Assembly: GCA_031291615.1 (NCBI GenBank) | Contig: JARLIS010000058.1 | Span: forward strand, 78,196-142,195 | Reading direction: 5' to 3' | DNA from: Parvibaculum sp. | Lineage (GTDB): Bacteria > Pseudomonadota > Alphaproteobacteria > Parvibaculales > Parvibaculaceae | DNA length: 64,000 nucleotides | Part shown: piece after piece, positions 9,159 to 19,934 of the stretch | How positions within the stretch are numbered: the stretch's first letter is position 1 | Layout: each line of letters opens with the position of its first letter | Position numbers and translations under genes: made by a program | Notes under the pieces: generated by a model | Database searches by the model: none | What the model was told of the DNA's origin: nothing | The model's input: the letters and a program-made list of their open reading frames with translations, nothing else

Positions 9159-9260
9159 CGGTTCTCCCCCGTTTCCGACGCCTTCCGATGTGCCGGTTTC
9201 GCCGCCACTTGGCAAGCGTCGCGAGGCTCCCCATATAAGGGGACACCCCGGAGAAGCCCC

Positions 9261-9452
9261 ATGACCGACGCATCAGCTTTTGAACTGAGCCGCGCTTATG
9301 CCGCTGGCTGGAATGCCGCCAAAACGCAGGGCGAGGAAGACCGCGCGCCCAAGAATCCCTTTCCCGCCGATGGCGAGGCGCATAAGCGCTGGGCGGAAGG
9401 CTATGAAGGGGCGCAGGGAAGCCGCGGCGCCATCACCAAGACCCGCGCCTGA
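9261..9452 (+). CDS. Ribosome modulation factor / CrpP-like small protein
   Basis: 63 aa starting at ATG 9261. The pattern AYAAGWNAAK...NPFPADGEAHKRWAEGYEGAQ matches the Rmf/CrpP family (PF04957-type): an aromatic-Gly near the start, then N-P-[FY] and a terminal W-x-x-G-[WY]-x-x-A. Rmf in enteric bacteria dimerises stationary-phase ribosomes; CrpP homologues have been linked to other functions. The alphaproteobacterial short forms are not well characterised. It is divergent from the GH84 gene and convergent with a cold-shock gene, a plausible stress-related neighbourhood. A longer upstream reading in this frame is antisense to the GH84 gene and is discarded. Confidence 0.75.
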   Translation: MTDASAFELSRAYAAGWNAAKTQGEEDRAPKNPFPADGEAHKRWAEGYEGAQGSRGAITKTRA

Positions 9453-9480
9453 CCGCTCCAGCGGTAGCCCCAAATAGAAA

Positions 9481-9509
9481 GAACCCGGCGGATCGCTCCA
9501 GCCGGGTTC
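9481..9509 (-). terminator. Terminator of cold-shock gene
   Basis: Perfect 9-bp stem GAACCCGGC/GCCGGGTTC with an 11-nt loop. On the minus strand it is followed by TTTCTATTT, so it mainly serves the cold-shock gene ending at 9564. It may also stop the Rmf-like transcript from the other side. Confidence 0.75.
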
Positions 9510-9563
9510 AAACTTTATCCAAGCTCAAGGCCTCTAGGCGCGAACGCCCGAAGCCAAGTCAGC

Positions 9564-9770
9564 TCAGAGGATCTGCAGATTGGCAGCCGAGGTCTTGCCC
9601 TTCTCGGTGACGAGATCGTAGCTGAGCTTCTGACCTTCATTGAGGTTCGAAAGCCCGGCGCGCTCGACGGCCGAGATGTGAACGAAAACGTCGTTCCCGC
9701 CGGCATCCGGCTGAATGAAGCCGAAGCCCTTCTGCGAGTTGAACCACTTTACCGCGCCCTTGTTGGACAT
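9564..9770 (-). CDS. Cold-shock protein (CspA family)
   Basis: 68 aa single cold-shock domain. RNP1 is seen as KGFGFIQ and RNP2 as VFVHIS, preceded by GAVKWFNSQ. These are the nucleic-acid-binding motifs of the five-stranded OB fold that melts RNA secondary structure or chaperones mRNA. The length is typical. AAGGAGACACC lies just upstream of the ATG. The roughly 300-nt region 5' of the gene contains no other gene and could hold a long regulatory leader, common for csp genes, though I cannot fold it here. Confidence 0.95.
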   Translation of the reverse strand: MSNKGAVKWFNSQKGFGFIQPDAGGNDVFVHISAVERAGLSNLNEGQKLSYDLVTEKGKTSAANLQIL

Positions 9771-10069
9771 GGTGTCTCCTTAATATAGAGGTCTCGACAT
9801 GCGTCATCGCATGTCGCGTCAATCTTTAAGAGTAGGGATGCTGGCTCGGCGCTCGATCACGAGCGGGGGGAGAGCAGGCCGAACCAAAACGAAATGACAG
9901 GGCATAAATGGGCCTGCGGGGGAGAAATAGCAAGCTAATTCGCGGCCTTGCGGAATAAACGGCGGCGCGCCGCCGTTTTTCGCGCCGCATGTGAGCCGGC
10001 TGTGATCCTCCGGGCTCCGCCTTTCGTATCGGTTCCGGCAAGCCCCGCAATGAAAGCAGCGAAACGCTC
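9771..10069. other. Non-coding divergent region between csp and DUF2177 gene
   Basis: 299 bp between two divergent genes. It holds an orphan palindrome with a T-run (9957-9980, listed separately) and AAGGAG just 5' of the csp start. No ORF is convincing. It presumably contains the csp leader and the promoters of both genes. Confidence 0.5.
9957..9980 (+). terminator. Orphan terminator-like palindrome
   Basis: AAACGGCGGCG/CGCCGCCGTTT (9957-9967 and 9968-9978) is a perfect 22-bp palindrome followed by more T (TTTTT at 9976-9980). It would form a very stable hairpin ahead of a U-run on the plus strand. No plus-strand gene ends nearby; the Rmf-like gene ends 500 nt upstream. Its role is unclear. 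Confidence 0.5.
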
Positions 10070-10486
10070 ATGCTCAGATATGCCGTCGCCTGGCTCTCCA
10101 CCGCCGTCGTCTTCGTCGCGCTCGACGCGGTCTGGCTCACCAATATGGGCGGCTGGTATCGCGCAGCGCTGGGCGATCTGATGGCGCCGGAGTTCCGACT
10201 TGCGCCCGCCGCCATCTTCTATGTGCTGTTTCTTGTCGGCCTTGTCGTCTTCGCCGTTGCGCCCGCGCTCGGCGAGGGGCGCTTCGCCACGGCGCTCGTG
10301 CAGGGCGCGCTCTTCGGCTTCTTCACCTATGCGACCTACGACCTCACCAATCAGGCGACGCTTGCGCACTGGCCGCTGAAGCTCACGCTTGTCGATCTTG
10401 CCTGGGGGGCGACGCTCAGCGGCGCTTCCGCCGCCCTCGGCTATCTCATCGCCTCTGCCGTCCTTGCGCGGATCAGCGCCCCTTGA
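10070..10486 (+). CDS. DUF2177-family membrane protein
   Basis: 138 aa with four predicted hydrophobic segments (about residues 3-23, 45-65, 76-96 and 110-132). The conserved-looking LDAVWL near the N-terminus and TYATYDLTNQATL followed by DLAWG match the DUF2177 family of small inner-membrane proteins, whose function is unknown. The ATG at 10070 gives a clean signal-anchor start. The 3' end overlaps the convergent secreted-protein gene by 14 nt. Confidence 0.8.
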   Translation: MLRYAVAWLSTAVVFVALDAVWLTNMGGWYRAALGDLMAPEFRLAPAAIFYVLFLVGLVVFAVAPALGEGRFATALVQGALFGFFTYATYDLTNQATLAHWPLKLTLVDLAWGATLSGASAALGYLIASAVLARISAP

Positions 10487-10868
10487 CGATCTCGATCGTC
10501 TGCACGACCGGCTTGCCGTCCGTGCCCGGCACCTCGGTCTGCCAGGTGTCACCGACCTTCGAGCCTTTCAGCGCGGCGCAGTTTTCCGGCGCGGGATGAT
10601 CCGCCGTGCCGCCCTCCGGCGTCACGCAGAGTTTGCCGCCGACGAGGCGCCAGGTTCCCTTCGCCTCATAGACGGTATCGGACCCGCCGGCCTTCAGCTC
10701 GCCGGTGAAGCTGTGGTCCTTGTTGTAATACATCTTGATCGTCGTTCCGTCCGGCCGCGTGCCGAGCATGGTGTTGCCGAAGCGCGCCTCCATGTTGGCG
10801 GCGAAAGCGGGCGCGGCGAAGGCGACGGCAAGCGCCGCAACGGACGCGAAAAGCGTGAAGGTCTTCAT
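10473..10868 (-). CDS. Secreted protein of unknown function
   Basis: 131 aa with a clear Sec signal peptide (MKTFTLFASVAALAVAFAAPAFA, cleavage after AFA at about residue 23). The mature domain of about 108 residues is beta-rich and has two cysteines (GKLCVTPEG and PENCAAL) that could form a disulfide. Strand pairs such as TTIKMYYNKDHSFTGELKAG...YEAKGTWRLVGGKLCVT resemble small periplasmic lipocalin-like or DUF995-like domains, but I do not recognise the family with certainty. It is convergent with the DUF2177 gene (14-nt overlap). Confidence 0.75.
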   Translation of the reverse strand: MKTFTLFASVAALAVAFAAPAFAANMEARFGNTMLGTRPDGTTIKMYYNKDHSFTGELKAGGSDTVYEAKGTWRLVGGKLCVTPEGGTADHPAPENCAALKGSKVGDTWQTEVPGTDGKPVVQTIEIVKGR

Positions 10869-11040
10869 CTGTGATTCCCCTGAATGACGGCGAAGGCTAG
10901 CACGGGCGAGGGGGAGCTTGGATAGGCCCGACGCAGCGATGGTTAAGACGCTTGGCCGAACTTGTCACCGGCCGCTTCCTCCCGGCAAGATGGGCGGAAG
11001 ATCGCGCCGCCCCGCGCCGGGCGATCATGGGGGAATTTCC

Positions 11041-11946
11041 ATGTCCGAAGACCTTGCCGACCTCTTTCCGGGCTTCGCCTCGGAGCGGATCGCAACGCAG
11101 CGCGGCGAGATTTTCGTGCGCATCGGCGGCGAGGGCCCGCCCTTGCTGCTTCTCCACGGCTATCCGCAGACGCATGTGATGTGGCACCGCATCGCACTGC
11201 CGCTGGCGAAGCGGTTCACGCTCGTCGTCGCCGACCTGCCGGGTTATGGCGCCTCCTACATCCCGCCGACCGACCGCGAGCATAGCGGTTACACCAAGCG
11301 CGTGATGGCGGAGGCGCTAATCGAGGCGATGGAGCGCATCGGGCACACGCGTTTCGCGCTCGCCGGTCACGACAGGGGCGGGCGCGTCGCCTATCGCCTC
11401 GCGCTCGACCATCCCGAGCGGCTCAGCCGCGTCGCCGTGCTCGACATTCTGCCGACCTATGAATACTGGGCGCGGATGGACCGCCGCTTCGCGCTCATCG
11501 TTCACAACTGGACGCTGCTCGCGCAGCCCTATCCGCTGCCGGAAATGCTGATCGAGGGCGACCCCGACGGCTATTTCGGCCTCACCTTCCGCTCAAGGCG
11601 CAAGGACGGCGCGAATTATTTCGACCCGCGCGCCGTCGCTCACTACCTCGCCAACTTCCGCGACAAGGCCCGCATCCATGCGGCCTGCGAGGACTACCGC
11701 GCCGGCGCCTATGCCGACTACGAGATCGACAAGGCCGACCGCGAAGCGGGCCGGAAAATCAAGACGCCGCTCCTCGCGCTCTGGGGCAGCAAAGGCGTCG
11801 CCCAGGCCGCCGGCGCGCCGCTCGAAACATGGAAGCAATGGGCGGAGAATGTGACGGGCGCGGAAGTCGAAGGCGGGCATTTCATCCCGGAGGAAAACCC
11901 GGAGGGGACGCTGGCGGCGATGATGAGGTTTTTCGGGGAGGGGTAG
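11041..11946 (+). CDS. Alpha/beta hydrolase, fluoroacetate (haloacetate) dehalogenase-like
   Basis: 301 aa, start at 11041 supported by GGGGGAATTTCC. The closest family by eye is fluoroacetate dehalogenase. The oxyanion loop is [10 protein letters not shown]. The nucleophile is an Asp (D111) in [12 protein letters not shown], with the two substrate-binding Arg (R112, R115). The acid D135 lies in [13 protein letters not shown] and the catalytic His280 in [24 protein letters not shown] carries the halide-pocket Tyr. The chemistry is hydrolytic removal of a halide from a 2-haloacid through an ester on the Asp. The halide-pocket His of the defluorinase is Asn here (VHNW instead of YHW). Substrate preference is therefore uncertain; a related epoxide hydrolase activity is less likely because the Tyr lid pattern differs. 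Confidence 0.85.
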   Translation: MSEDLADLFPGFASERIATQRGEIFVRIGGEGPPLLLLHGYPQTHVMWHRIALPLAKRFTLVVADLPGYGASYIPPTDREHSGYTKRVMAEALIEAMERIGHTRFALAGHDRGGRVAYRLALDHPERLSRVAVLDILPTYEYWARMDRRFALIVHNWTLLAQPYPLPEMLIEGDPDGYFGLTFRSRRKDGANYFDPRAVAHYLANFRDKARIHAACEDYRAGAYADYEIDKADREAGRKIKTPLLALWGSKGVAQAAGAPLETWKQWAENVTGAEVEGGHFIPEENPEGTLAAMMRFFGEG

Positions 11947-12013
11947 GGGGCTGGGTTCACGAGTGCCTCACAGCTCCGCTTCGCGCGTGCATGAGCTAAT
12001 TAGCCAGACACTG

Positions 12014-12322
12014 CTAATTAATCAGGAAGTGCTCCGGTCGCCGCGCAACTGCGGATAGAGGATCAGGTTCGTATATTGGACGCTCAAGGGGACGAATACG
12101 TGCATCTCCGCTAACTGCATCGCGTATACCGTCGAACTCAATCTTAGTGTTGTCGGTCTTGATATGCTTAAATCCAAGTTCTCGAAAAAAATTTGAAAAG
12201 TCGGAGGCGTGACGCTTCTGCTTTCGAAGTAGAGCCTTTTCATCCGGAGACAGCTTTTTCTTCGCCAGCTTTTTCTTCGCCATCTTTTTCTTGTTTGTTT
12301 TTTTCCTCATGGGGGGTGCCAT
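12014..12322 (-). CDS. Hypothetical protein with Lys-rich N-terminus in AT-rich islet
   Basis: 102 aa. The first 25 residues are strongly basic (MRKKTNKKKMAKKKLAKKKLS, repeating a K-K-K-L/M unit). A folded-looking segment follows, SDFSNFFRELGFKHIKTDNTKIEFDGI. The tail KTDNTKIEFDGIRDAV to PIYEPDPLSAVARRPEHFLIN has no family I recognise. The whole stretch from about 11950 to 12420 is visibly richer in A and T than its neighbours, so it may be recently acquired. The ribosome binding site is weak (GGGAATATTGAT before ATG 12322). The coding status is probable, not certain. The basic tail suggests nucleic-acid binding. Confidence 0.5.
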   Translation of the reverse strand: MAPPMRKKTNKKKMAKKKLAKKKLSPDEKALLRKQKRHASDFSNFFRELGFKHIKTDNTKIEFDGIRDAVSGDARIRPLERPIYEPDPLSAVARRPEHFLIN

Positions 12323-12422
12323 ATCAATATTCCCAAAGAATCAATGACTTGTGAGAATATAGACATTCAGATGTCGGATCAATTCCGATAATAAGTCCAT
12401 GTGTTTTATGGATAAGGAGCTT

Positions 12423-14541
<2,119 letters not shown>

Positions 14542-14792
14542 GGCGTTCTTAACCCTCGCGGCGAATTTCTCTTCGGAATTCTTGTCAGCAAAAATTCTTT
14601 GACGTAGCGTCAATGCGGGGTGCTGCGCTCGGCCGACTGGGCATAAGCCGCGTGCAGCGCGAAGGGGAGGCTCGCTTCAGGGCGAGTCTGGAAGGGGCGT
14701 TCGACTTTGTTTTCTACATATGTTGAAGGCGTATCGCGCGCAGAGGCGCGCGAGTGCGGAATCGTGCGGGCGATTTTCCGGGCGCGTCGGTC
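14542..14792. other. Intergenic region, no gene seen
   Basis: About 250 bp between ferredoxin and the GT39-like gene. No ORF with family resemblance, tRNA or clear terminator was found. It presumably contains the promoter of the downstream gene. Confidence 0.4.
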
Positions 14793-16352
14793 ATGACCGA
14801 CATCGCTTTGAATACATCATCCGGTGCGCAGTCGAATTTCGACCGTCTGCTGCGCTACGCCGTGCCGGGCGCCATCTTTCTTCATGTGTTGATCTGGACA
14901 TTGTTGCCGAGCTTTTTGCTCCACAATGCTTCGCTCGACATGATCGAGGGGCTGGCATGGGGCCGCGAATGGCAGCTCGGCTATGAAAAGGATCCGCCGC
15001 TCTTTGCCTGGCTGATAGAAATCGGCGCGGCGATCTCGGGAAAGAACCTCTGGTTCGCCTATCTGGAAGCTCAGCTCTGCATCGCGACGGTATTTTTCGC
15101 GATCTGGCGGCTTGCGCGCATGATGGTGAGCGAAGTCGAGGCGCTCGTCGCCGTGCTGCTGCTTGAAGGCGTCTACTACGTCAATTTTCCGACGCCCGAA
15201 TTCAACGACATCATTTTGCAGAAGCCCTTCGCGGCACTCTTCGTGTGGCTGCTCTATCGGGCCTTGCGCGACGATCGCCTCGGCGACTGGGCGTTTGCAG
15301 GGCTCGCGGCTGCGGGCGGTTTGTATGCACGCTATTCAATGGGCGCCTACATCATCCCTCTTGCGGCCTTCATCGCCTTTCATCCGCTGGCGCGTCAGCG
15401 GCTTTCTTCCATCGGCCCATGGCTTTGCGGCGCTGTCGCCACGCTTGCCTTCCTGCCGCATCTCTACTGGATCGTGCAGAGCCATTTCATTTCCATTCTC
15501 TATGTCGGCGACCGCGCGGAGGCGGTGAGCGGTCTCGTTGGAATTGTCGAAGGCGCTCTCACGTTTATCGCCAGTCAGGTTCTGGCGCTCCTGCCGGCTA
15601 TCGTCATATCGGTCGTTCTGTGGCGCTGGCGCGATCCCGCGAAACGGATAGCCTTCGATTTCGTTTCGTTCGACAAGGCCTACATCACCTTCGCCGCGCT
15701 CGGTCCCGTCGTCACGTCGCTGCTCATCTCCTTTGCCTCCGGCCACAAGCTGCGCAGCATGTGGGGCGCGCCGCTCTGGTGCTCGATCACGCTTTTTGCG
15801 GTGATGATGATCCGGCCGGTTCTGACCGAAGAACGGCTGAGGCGCTTCGGCTGGATGTGGCTCACCGCTCTCGTTCTGCCCGCGCTCATGTTCGTACAGG
15901 TGCAGCTCACGGGCGCGCATATCACCAAGCGCGAGAAGAGAACGCATTTTCCGGGAACCGAGCTTGCGCAAGAGGTGACGGCGCATTGGCACGACGTCAG
16001 CGGCGCTCCGTTGCGCTATGTCGTCGGCGATACATGGCTCGCCGGCAACGTCGCCTTCTATTCGCCGGACCGGCCTTCAGTCTTCACCTTTGCCGATGCG
16101 CGCCTCAGTCCATGGATCGACGAAACCGATCTGCGGCGCTCGGGCGGCGTGCTGATCTGGAATGCGAAGCAGGAGGGCAAGGCGATCCCGGTATGGCTCG
16201 CCGCGAAATACCCTCGCGCCGTGGTGGAACCGGCTGTAAATCTGCCGGGCGACGTTTCGGTGCATTGCCTTGGCTGGGCCTTGCTGCCGCCCGATCCTGA
16301 CGCCGATATTTCAACGTCTGCGGATCATCCCGCTCCGTTGAATGGCGGCTGA
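14793..16352 (+). CDS. GT39-like polytopic glycosyltransferase family membrane protein
   Basis: 519 aa from ATG 14793 (MTDIALNTS); a GTG at 14754 would add 13 residues and cannot be excluded, as neither has a strong ribosome binding site. About ten to eleven hydrophobic segments cover residues 25-400, followed by a periplasmic C-terminal domain of about 120 aa. The first periplasmic loop contains WGREWQLGYEKDPPLFAWL. This is the hallmark of ArnT/PMT-like GT-C enzymes, where an acidic residue precedes a K-D/H-P-P motif. LYARYSMGAY also fits. Such enzymes move a sugar from a polyprenyl-phosphate carrier onto lipid A, proteins or other glycolipids. The acceptor is unknown, and no O-antigen genes are adjacent. 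Confidence 0.82.
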   Translation: MTDIALNTSSGAQSNFDRLLRYAVPGAIFLHVLIWTLLPSFLLHNASLDMIEGLAWGREWQLGYEKDPPLFAWLIEIGAAISGKNLWFAYLEAQLCIATVFFAIWRLARMMVSEVEALVAVLLLEGVYYVNFPTPEFNDIILQKPFAALFVWLLYRALRDDRLGDWAFAGLAAAGGLYARYSMGAYIIPLAAFIAFHPLARQRLSSIGPWLCGAVATLAFLPHLYWIVQSHFISILYVGDRAEAVSGLVGIVEGALTFIASQVLALLPAIVISVVLWRWRDPAKRIAFDFVSFDKAYITFAALGPVVTSLLISFASGHKLRSMWGAPLWCSITLFAVMMIRPVLTEERLRRFGWMWLTALVLPALMFVQVQLTGAHITKREKRTHFPGTELAQEVTAHWHDVSGAPLRYVVGDTWLAGNVAFYSPDRPSVFTFADARLSPWIDETDLRRSGGVLIWNAKQEGKAIPVWLAAKYPRAVVEPAVNLPGDVSVHCLGWALLPPDPDADISTSADHPAPLNGG

Positions 16353-16369
16353 GGGAGCTATGGCTTGAG

Positions 16370-16678
16370 CTAGTCGCTCGTGCCCGTCGCGCGCGGCTTG
16401 GCGTCGAAGACGGCGAACTCGTGCTCTATCGATTTTTCGATGAGCAAGCGCCAGACGGGCTCGGCGATGTCGCCGGAGAGACCGGCACATTCGGCGGCGG
16501 CCAGCACCTTCTGCACCACATCCTCTATCCGCGCCTCATCGCGCACCGTGTCGCGGCTGCCCTTGATGCGCCCGGCCTGTTCGATATAGGTCTGCCGCTC
16601 GGCCAGGAGCTTCACCAGCTCACGGTCGACCCGATCGATCTCGCGGCGGACGTCCTGCATCGTGTGACACTTGACCAT
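16370..16678 (-). CDS. Chorismate mutase, AroQ type
   Basis: 102 aa from MVKCHTMQDVRREIDRVD at 16678, preceded by GGAGAG at 10 nt; the upstream in-frame extension lacks a site. Three-helix AroQ fold features are visible: LRxxID-like VRREIDRVDRELVKLLAERQTYIEQAGRIKG, with Arg11/Arg28/Lys39-type residues at equivalent places, VRDEARIEDVVQKVLA, and a C-terminal helix VWRLLIEKSIEHEFAVFD. It isomerises chorismate to prephenate for Phe/Tyr synthesis. The related isochorismate-pyruvate lyases (PchB) are the main alternative. It is stand-alone, without fused prephenate dehydratase or DAHP synthase domains. Convergent with the GT39-like gene. Confidence 0.88.
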   Translation of the reverse strand: MVKCHTMQDVRREIDRVDRELVKLLAERQTYIEQAGRIKGSRDTVRDEARIEDVVQKVLAAAECAGLSGDIAEPVWRLLIEKSIEHEFAVFDAKPRATGTSD

Positions 16679-16898
16679 GTTGCTCTCCGGGCTCCAGAGC
16701 GCTTTGTTGCAGCGCCGTATTGGTAGGTAAAATAGGGTGCTAAGGCATTTTGTCATCTGGGGAAATCTCGAATTCTCCGTGACATGACGCCGTTCGCGGG
16801 CAGGGTTGCAATTTTCGCTTGGCGGCGGGCGCGGGCGGACCTATATAAGCGGCGGAATTTGTGAAATCGGGTAAATACCATTTATTCGATGTATTTAA

Positions 16899-17948
<1,050 letters not shown>

Positions 17949-17970
17949 CGCGCTTGCCCCAGGATTGCGA

Positions 17971-18008
17971 GGCGGGCACTCTTCGATTTCCAATCGAAGG
18001 AGCCCGCC
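17971..18008 (+). promoter_or_regulatory. RNA hairpin that encloses the ribosome binding site of the DUF3574 gene
   Basis: GGCGGGC (17971-17977) pairs with GCCCGCC (18002-18008), and the inner CTTCGATT (17981-17988) pairs with AATCGAAG (17992-17999), leaving a TCC loop and a small internal bulge (ACT/GA). The 3' arm contains the Shine-Dalgarno GAAGGAG and ends directly before the TTG start at 18009. In the folded state translation should be blocked. It could be an RNA thermometer, a protein-binding site, or a U-less terminator of the upstream FNR gene. The pairing is seen; the function is inferred. Confidence 0.6.
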
Positions 18009-18401
18009 TTGCGCCGTTTTATCGCCGTCCTGTTTCTGACGTTTATTTTTGCCGGACCGGCCTTTGCGGGCTCGGGCGCGATCCAGACGACGCTCTATTT
18101 CGGCATGGACATGGGCGGCGGCAAGCATGTCGGCGAAAAGCAGTGGCGCATTTTTCTTGCGGACATCGTGACGCCGCGTTTTCCCGACGGGTTCACCGTC
18201 CTCGCGGGCAGCGGGCAATGGCGCGATCCGAAAGACAAATCGGGTAAGATCAATTCCGAAGCGACGAAAATCGTCATCATCATCCATGCGGATACGCCGG
18301 CCTCGGCCAAGGCGGTGGCGGAGGTGAAGTCGACATATCTGAAACGCTTCCACCAGCAATCCGTTTTGCAGACCGATCAACCGGTGCATATCGTCGAGTG
18401 A
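18009..18401 (+). CDS. DUF3574 secreted protein
   Basis: 130 aa using a TTG start at 18009; GAAGGAG lies 7 nt upstream, and only this start gives the signal peptide MRRFIAVLFLTFIFAGPAFA (cleaved after AFA). The mature part, with TTLYFGMDMGG...WRIFLADIVTPRFPDGFTVLAGSGQWRD, follows the DUF3574 consensus: xLYFG, then W-x-x-F-x-x-x-V-T-P-R-F-P-D-G-x-T-V, then G-Q-W. The C-terminal half has KIVIIIHADTP and a terminal helix (AEVKSTYLKRFHQQSVLQ). Function is unknown for the family; it is periplasmic or exported. Its ribosome binding site is buried in a hairpin. Confidence 0.85.
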   Translation: MRRFIAVLFLTFIFAGPAFAGSGAIQTTLYFGMDMGGGKHVGEKQWRIFLADIVTPRFPDGFTVLAGSGQWRDPKDKSGKINSEATKIVIIIHADTPASAKAVAEVKSTYLKRFHQQSVLQTDQPVHIVE

Positions 18402-18416
18402 GTTCGGAAGCGGCCC

Positions 18417-19268
18417 ATGCCGGAAATTGACAGCCATATCGAAAAACAGTTCGAGCTCTGGCCTGGCGTTTTGCGTCTGATGGCGGCGGGGCCGGGGGCT
18501 CATGCCGCGATCGACGCCGGCATGGACGCCGCGCGCGAAGTCGCCTCCACGCTGATGGTCGATGCGGAGCTCATCGCGCGCGGTTCAGCCGATGTGCTGC
18601 CCCGGGGAATTGCGGCGCGGCATGCGCTTGAGGCGGCGCGGGGGATTGCGCAAGTCGTCGGGGATCAGGTGCCCGCGCTTTTTGCACTGCCGGGCGCCGT
18701 TTGCGATTTCGTTCTTCATGCAATGCGCGAGGCGGGCGCGATCAACGTTGCCGTTGCGGCGCTGGGCGACGCGCTCGCCTTCCATCTCGAAGGCGGTGCG
18801 GGATTTCCGTTGCTGCCATCCATGCCTCTTGTTTCCGGCGAATTTGCCCGCGCGCTCGGATCGAGCACAGAAGGCGGCGTTGCGCTTGCCGGATTGAGTT
18901 CCGCTTTCCCGACGTCGGGCGTTGCCGATCATGTGGTCGTTCAGGGAAAGAGTGCGGCGCTGGCCGCGCTCGCAGCGTCATCCATTTCCGACAGCGTGAC
19001 GATTGCGGAGCGCAAGCCGCGTCGCGCCCGCATTGCCGATCCGCTTGTCGCGCTGGCCTGGAAGGGCCGCGATGCGGCGGGCTCGGCCGGGCTTGTCGCG
19101 CCGGACGAGATATGGGCTGCCTTGTCCAAGGCCATGCGCTGCGCTTCCGCCCTGCGCGAGAAGCGCCTTTTGCGCGCCGCCGCCTTTGCGCTCAAGGGAC
19201 GGGGCCGCACCCTCGGCCCTGTGGATGGCGACCGGCTGCTGCGCTTCGGCGTTTCGGAGTGGCGCTAA
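18417..19268 (+). CDS. Hypothetical protein, Ala-rich, no recognised domain
   Basis: 283 aa, beginning 15 nt after the DUF3574 stop, with GGAAGCGGCCC before the ATG. The N-terminal MPEIDSHIEKQFELWPGVLRLMAAGPG is helical. The body is unusually rich in Ala and Gly (ADVLPRGIAARHALEAARGIAQVVGDQ, ALFALPGAVCDFVLHAMREAG). It has no TM segment, signal peptide or metal-binding motif that I can name. The tail is basic (LREKRLLRAAAFALKGRGRTLG). Codon use looks like that of its neighbours. The probable start 15 nt from the preceding stop suggests co-transcription with the DUF3574 gene. I do not recognise it. Confidence 0.7.
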   Translation: MPEIDSHIEKQFELWPGVLRLMAAGPGAHAAIDAGMDAAREVASTLMVDAELIARGSADVLPRGIAARHALEAARGIAQVVGDQVPALFALPGAVCDFVLHAMREAGAINVAVAALGDALAFHLEGGAGFPLLPSMPLVSGEFARALGSSTEGGVALAGLSSAFPTSGVADHVVVQGKSAALAALAASSISDSVTIAERKPRRARIADPLVALAWKGRDAAGSAGLVAPDEIWAALSKAMRCASALREKRLLRAAAFALKGRGRTLGPVDGDRLLRFGVSEWR

Positions 19269-19316
19269 ACCCATCCCGCACTCATAATGCTCCAAACGAG
19301 GGCAGGGGAGCGCGTC

Positions 19317-19934
19317 ATGGGTCTTTACGAAAAGCATATCGTTCCGCACTTGATCAATTGCGCCTGCGGGTCGAAGCCGATCCGCTATCAGCGCAAGAAG
19401 GTTGTGCCGTTGGCCGAAGGCACGGTGCTGGAAATCGGCATCGGCACGGGGCTCAACCTGCCTTACTACGATGGCTCGAAGGTCAAGAAGGTGATCGGCC
19501 TCGATCCGTCGGAAGCGTCATGGAAGCTTGCGGGCGAGCGGGCGAAGGATCTGCCTTTCCCGGTCGAGTTCGTCGGCTTGCCTGGCGAGCAGATTCCGCT
19601 CGATGACAAGAGCGTCGACACGGTGCTCGTCACCTTCAGCCTCTGCACCATTCCCGATCCCGCCAAGGCGCTTGAAGGCATGCGCCGCGTGTTGCGGCCG
19701 GGCGGCAAGCTCATTTTCTGCGAGCATGGCGCGGCGCCGGACGCCGATGTTCTGAAGTGGCAGAACCGGATCAACCCGGTGTGGAAGGTCCTCTTCGGCG
19801 GCTGCAATCTCAACCGCAAGATGCCCGCGATCATCGAAGGGTCGGGTTTCAAGATCTCCGACCTTCAGACGATGTATCTTCCCTCGACGCCGCGCTTTGC
19901 GGGCTTCAATTATTGGGGCGTGGCGCAAGCCTAG
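19317..19934 (+). CDS. Class I SAM-dependent methyltransferase (METTL7/UbiE-like)
   Basis: 205 aa from MGLYEKHIVPHLINCACG at 19317, with GGGGAG 8 nt upstream. SAM motif I is VLEIGIGTGLNLPYY, the acidic end of beta-2 is VIGLDPS, motif II/III appears as VDTVLVTFSLCTIPDP, and the post-motif is LRPGGKLIFCEHGAA. The opening, with two Cys in NCACGSKP, and the C-terminal FAGFNYWGVAQA match the small METTL7-like group known in bacteria and animals. The methyl acceptor is unknown. Its stop codon shares CTAG (19931-19934) with the convergent membrane-protein gene. Confidence 0.88.
   Translation: MGLYEKHIVPHLINCACGSKPIRYQRKKVVPLAEGTVLEIGIGTGLNLPYYDGSKVKKVIGLDPSEASWKLAGERAKDLPFPVEFVGLPGEQIPLDDKSVDTVLVTFSLCTIPDPAKALEGMRRVLRPGGKLIFCEHGAAPDADVLKWQNRINPVWKVLFGGCNLNRKMPAIIEGSGFKISDLQTMYLPSTPRFAGFNYWGVAQA

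Noticed and set aside
8073..9260. In-frame upstream extension of the Rmf-like gene
   Set aside because: It runs antisense through the GH84 gene. The ATG at 9261 fits the family length.
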